DNA of 64,000 nt from NCBI GenBank assembly GCA_029204225.1, contig CM055095.1, forward strand, positions 39,302,141-39,366,140, read 5' to 3'. This stretch comes from Diphasiastrum complanatum (lineage: Eukaryota > Streptophyta > Lycopodiopsida > Lycopodiales > Lycopodiaceae). Below are positions 63,538 to 64,000 of the stretch, piece after piece. The notes under the pieces were generated by a model. It was given only the letters and a program-made list of their open reading frames with translations. It was not told the origin of the DNA and ran no database searches. Within the stretch, counting starts at the first letter, position 1; every line of letters begins with the position of its first letter. Made by a program: the position numbers and the translations under genes.

Positions 63538-64000
63538 CCGGGATACAGTATTTATCGATGATCAGTTCGTCGACATCAAAGGCAAAGATACTGTTCCAGG
63601 AGAACCTTCATCATCTACCATTTCCTCGACTATCCGAGCTTCAGGCTCAAGCGTGTCTCTTGTCGACCCACTATTCAACAGCGAATCAAATGAAGACGTT
63701 GCTCTACCCAGCAACAAGACCCAGGAGTGGTTCATCAGTCGATTCCTCCTAGAAGATCAAGCCGAGTGTGCACATAGCCCACAATGTATACTCCTAAGTT
63801 TGCATGTCTCTTGATACAGGAACCGACAATAGTCGAAGAGGCACTCAGCCATACAGACTCTGATCTCTGGAGAGAAGCCATGGACAGAGAGTATTCCTCT
63901 ATGACCAAGAACCAGATGTGGTCACTAGTCGAAGCTCTATTGACTGCAATATTATTGATTGCAATGGATCTTCAAGATAAAGTATAATGCCAATGGAGCA
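63538..64000 (+). pseudogene. Copia-3, second copy, running off the window end
   Basis: It matches the minus-strand 12850-12420 region: RDTVFIDDQFVDIKGKDTV, EEPSS-like and STIRASGSSVSLVDPL linker text (63530-63814), a frameshift, then PTIVEEALSHTDSDLWREAM, DREYSSMTKNQMWSLVEA (63784-63987) at the start of reverse transcriptase. The frame breaks again near 63945. The rest lies beyond the window. Confidence 0.88.

Overview
This is a piece of a land-plant nuclear genome that is very rich in retrotransposons. Only one host gene is clearly intact. It is a six-exon gene on the + strand (18597-22939) for a 419-residue MSI1/RBBP4-type WD40 histone-binding protein, a subunit of CAF-1 and PRC2. GT-AG introns, plant Ty1/Copia and Ty3/Gypsy elements primed by initiator-Met tRNA, long (AT)n and (GA)n tracts and AT-rich spacers all fit a plant. 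The diversity of decayed elements, and a DUF7869-like protein of a kind I associate with non-flowering plants, would suit a fern, lycophyte or similar large genome. The species is a guess.

Layout. 1-6.8 kb: a Gypsy gag scrap, two minus-strand Copia pol remnants and LTR pieces. 6.8-12.1 kb: an internally deleted Gypsy element (Gypsy-1 copy 1) with an extra sense gene region between integrase and 3' LTR. 12.2-17.4 kb: back-to-back Copia remnants (minus, then plus) with LTRs. 17.7-18.1 kb: a 44-bp tandem repeat array. 18.25-23.6 kb: the MSI1 gene. 23.6-32.8 kb: sparse sequence, a Gypsy remnant with a duplicated segment, and at least five LTR copies. 32.8-38.6 kb: two primer-binding sites around an (AT)n tract, a Copia gag, and an LTR plus a repeat-filled leader that precedes a Gypsy-like gag. 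38.6-43.5 kb: a minus Copia and a plus-oriented LTR with its primer-binding site. 43.6-50.0 kb: a decayed minus-strand gene with a DUF7869-like signature, cut by a Copia gag-protease piece, followed by about 2.4 kb carrying a recurring palindrome and a solo LTR with target-site duplication. 50.8-53.7 kb: a second copy of the LTR plus repeat leader, a 361-bp tandem repeat and a (GA)n tract. 53.7-57.9 kb: mostly unrecognised. 57.9-62.4 kb: Gypsy-1 copy 2, with the best-preserved polymerase. 62.4-64 kb: a chromovirus 3' end and a truncated Copia.

How the parts relate. Repeats recur across the window, so copies can be compared. Eight LTR families are labelled a to h; five have two or more copies. 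The two Gypsy-1 copies carry different deletions and together show an element with a 3' extra region: an unknown N-terminal domain, a coiled coil and a conserved C-terminal domain. Nearly all transposon frames are broken, and several stops look like CAG-to-TAG or CGA-to-TGA changes, as expected if methylated cytosines decayed. MSI1 itself belongs to complexes that silence chromatin, yet it is enclosed by silenced elements on both sides.
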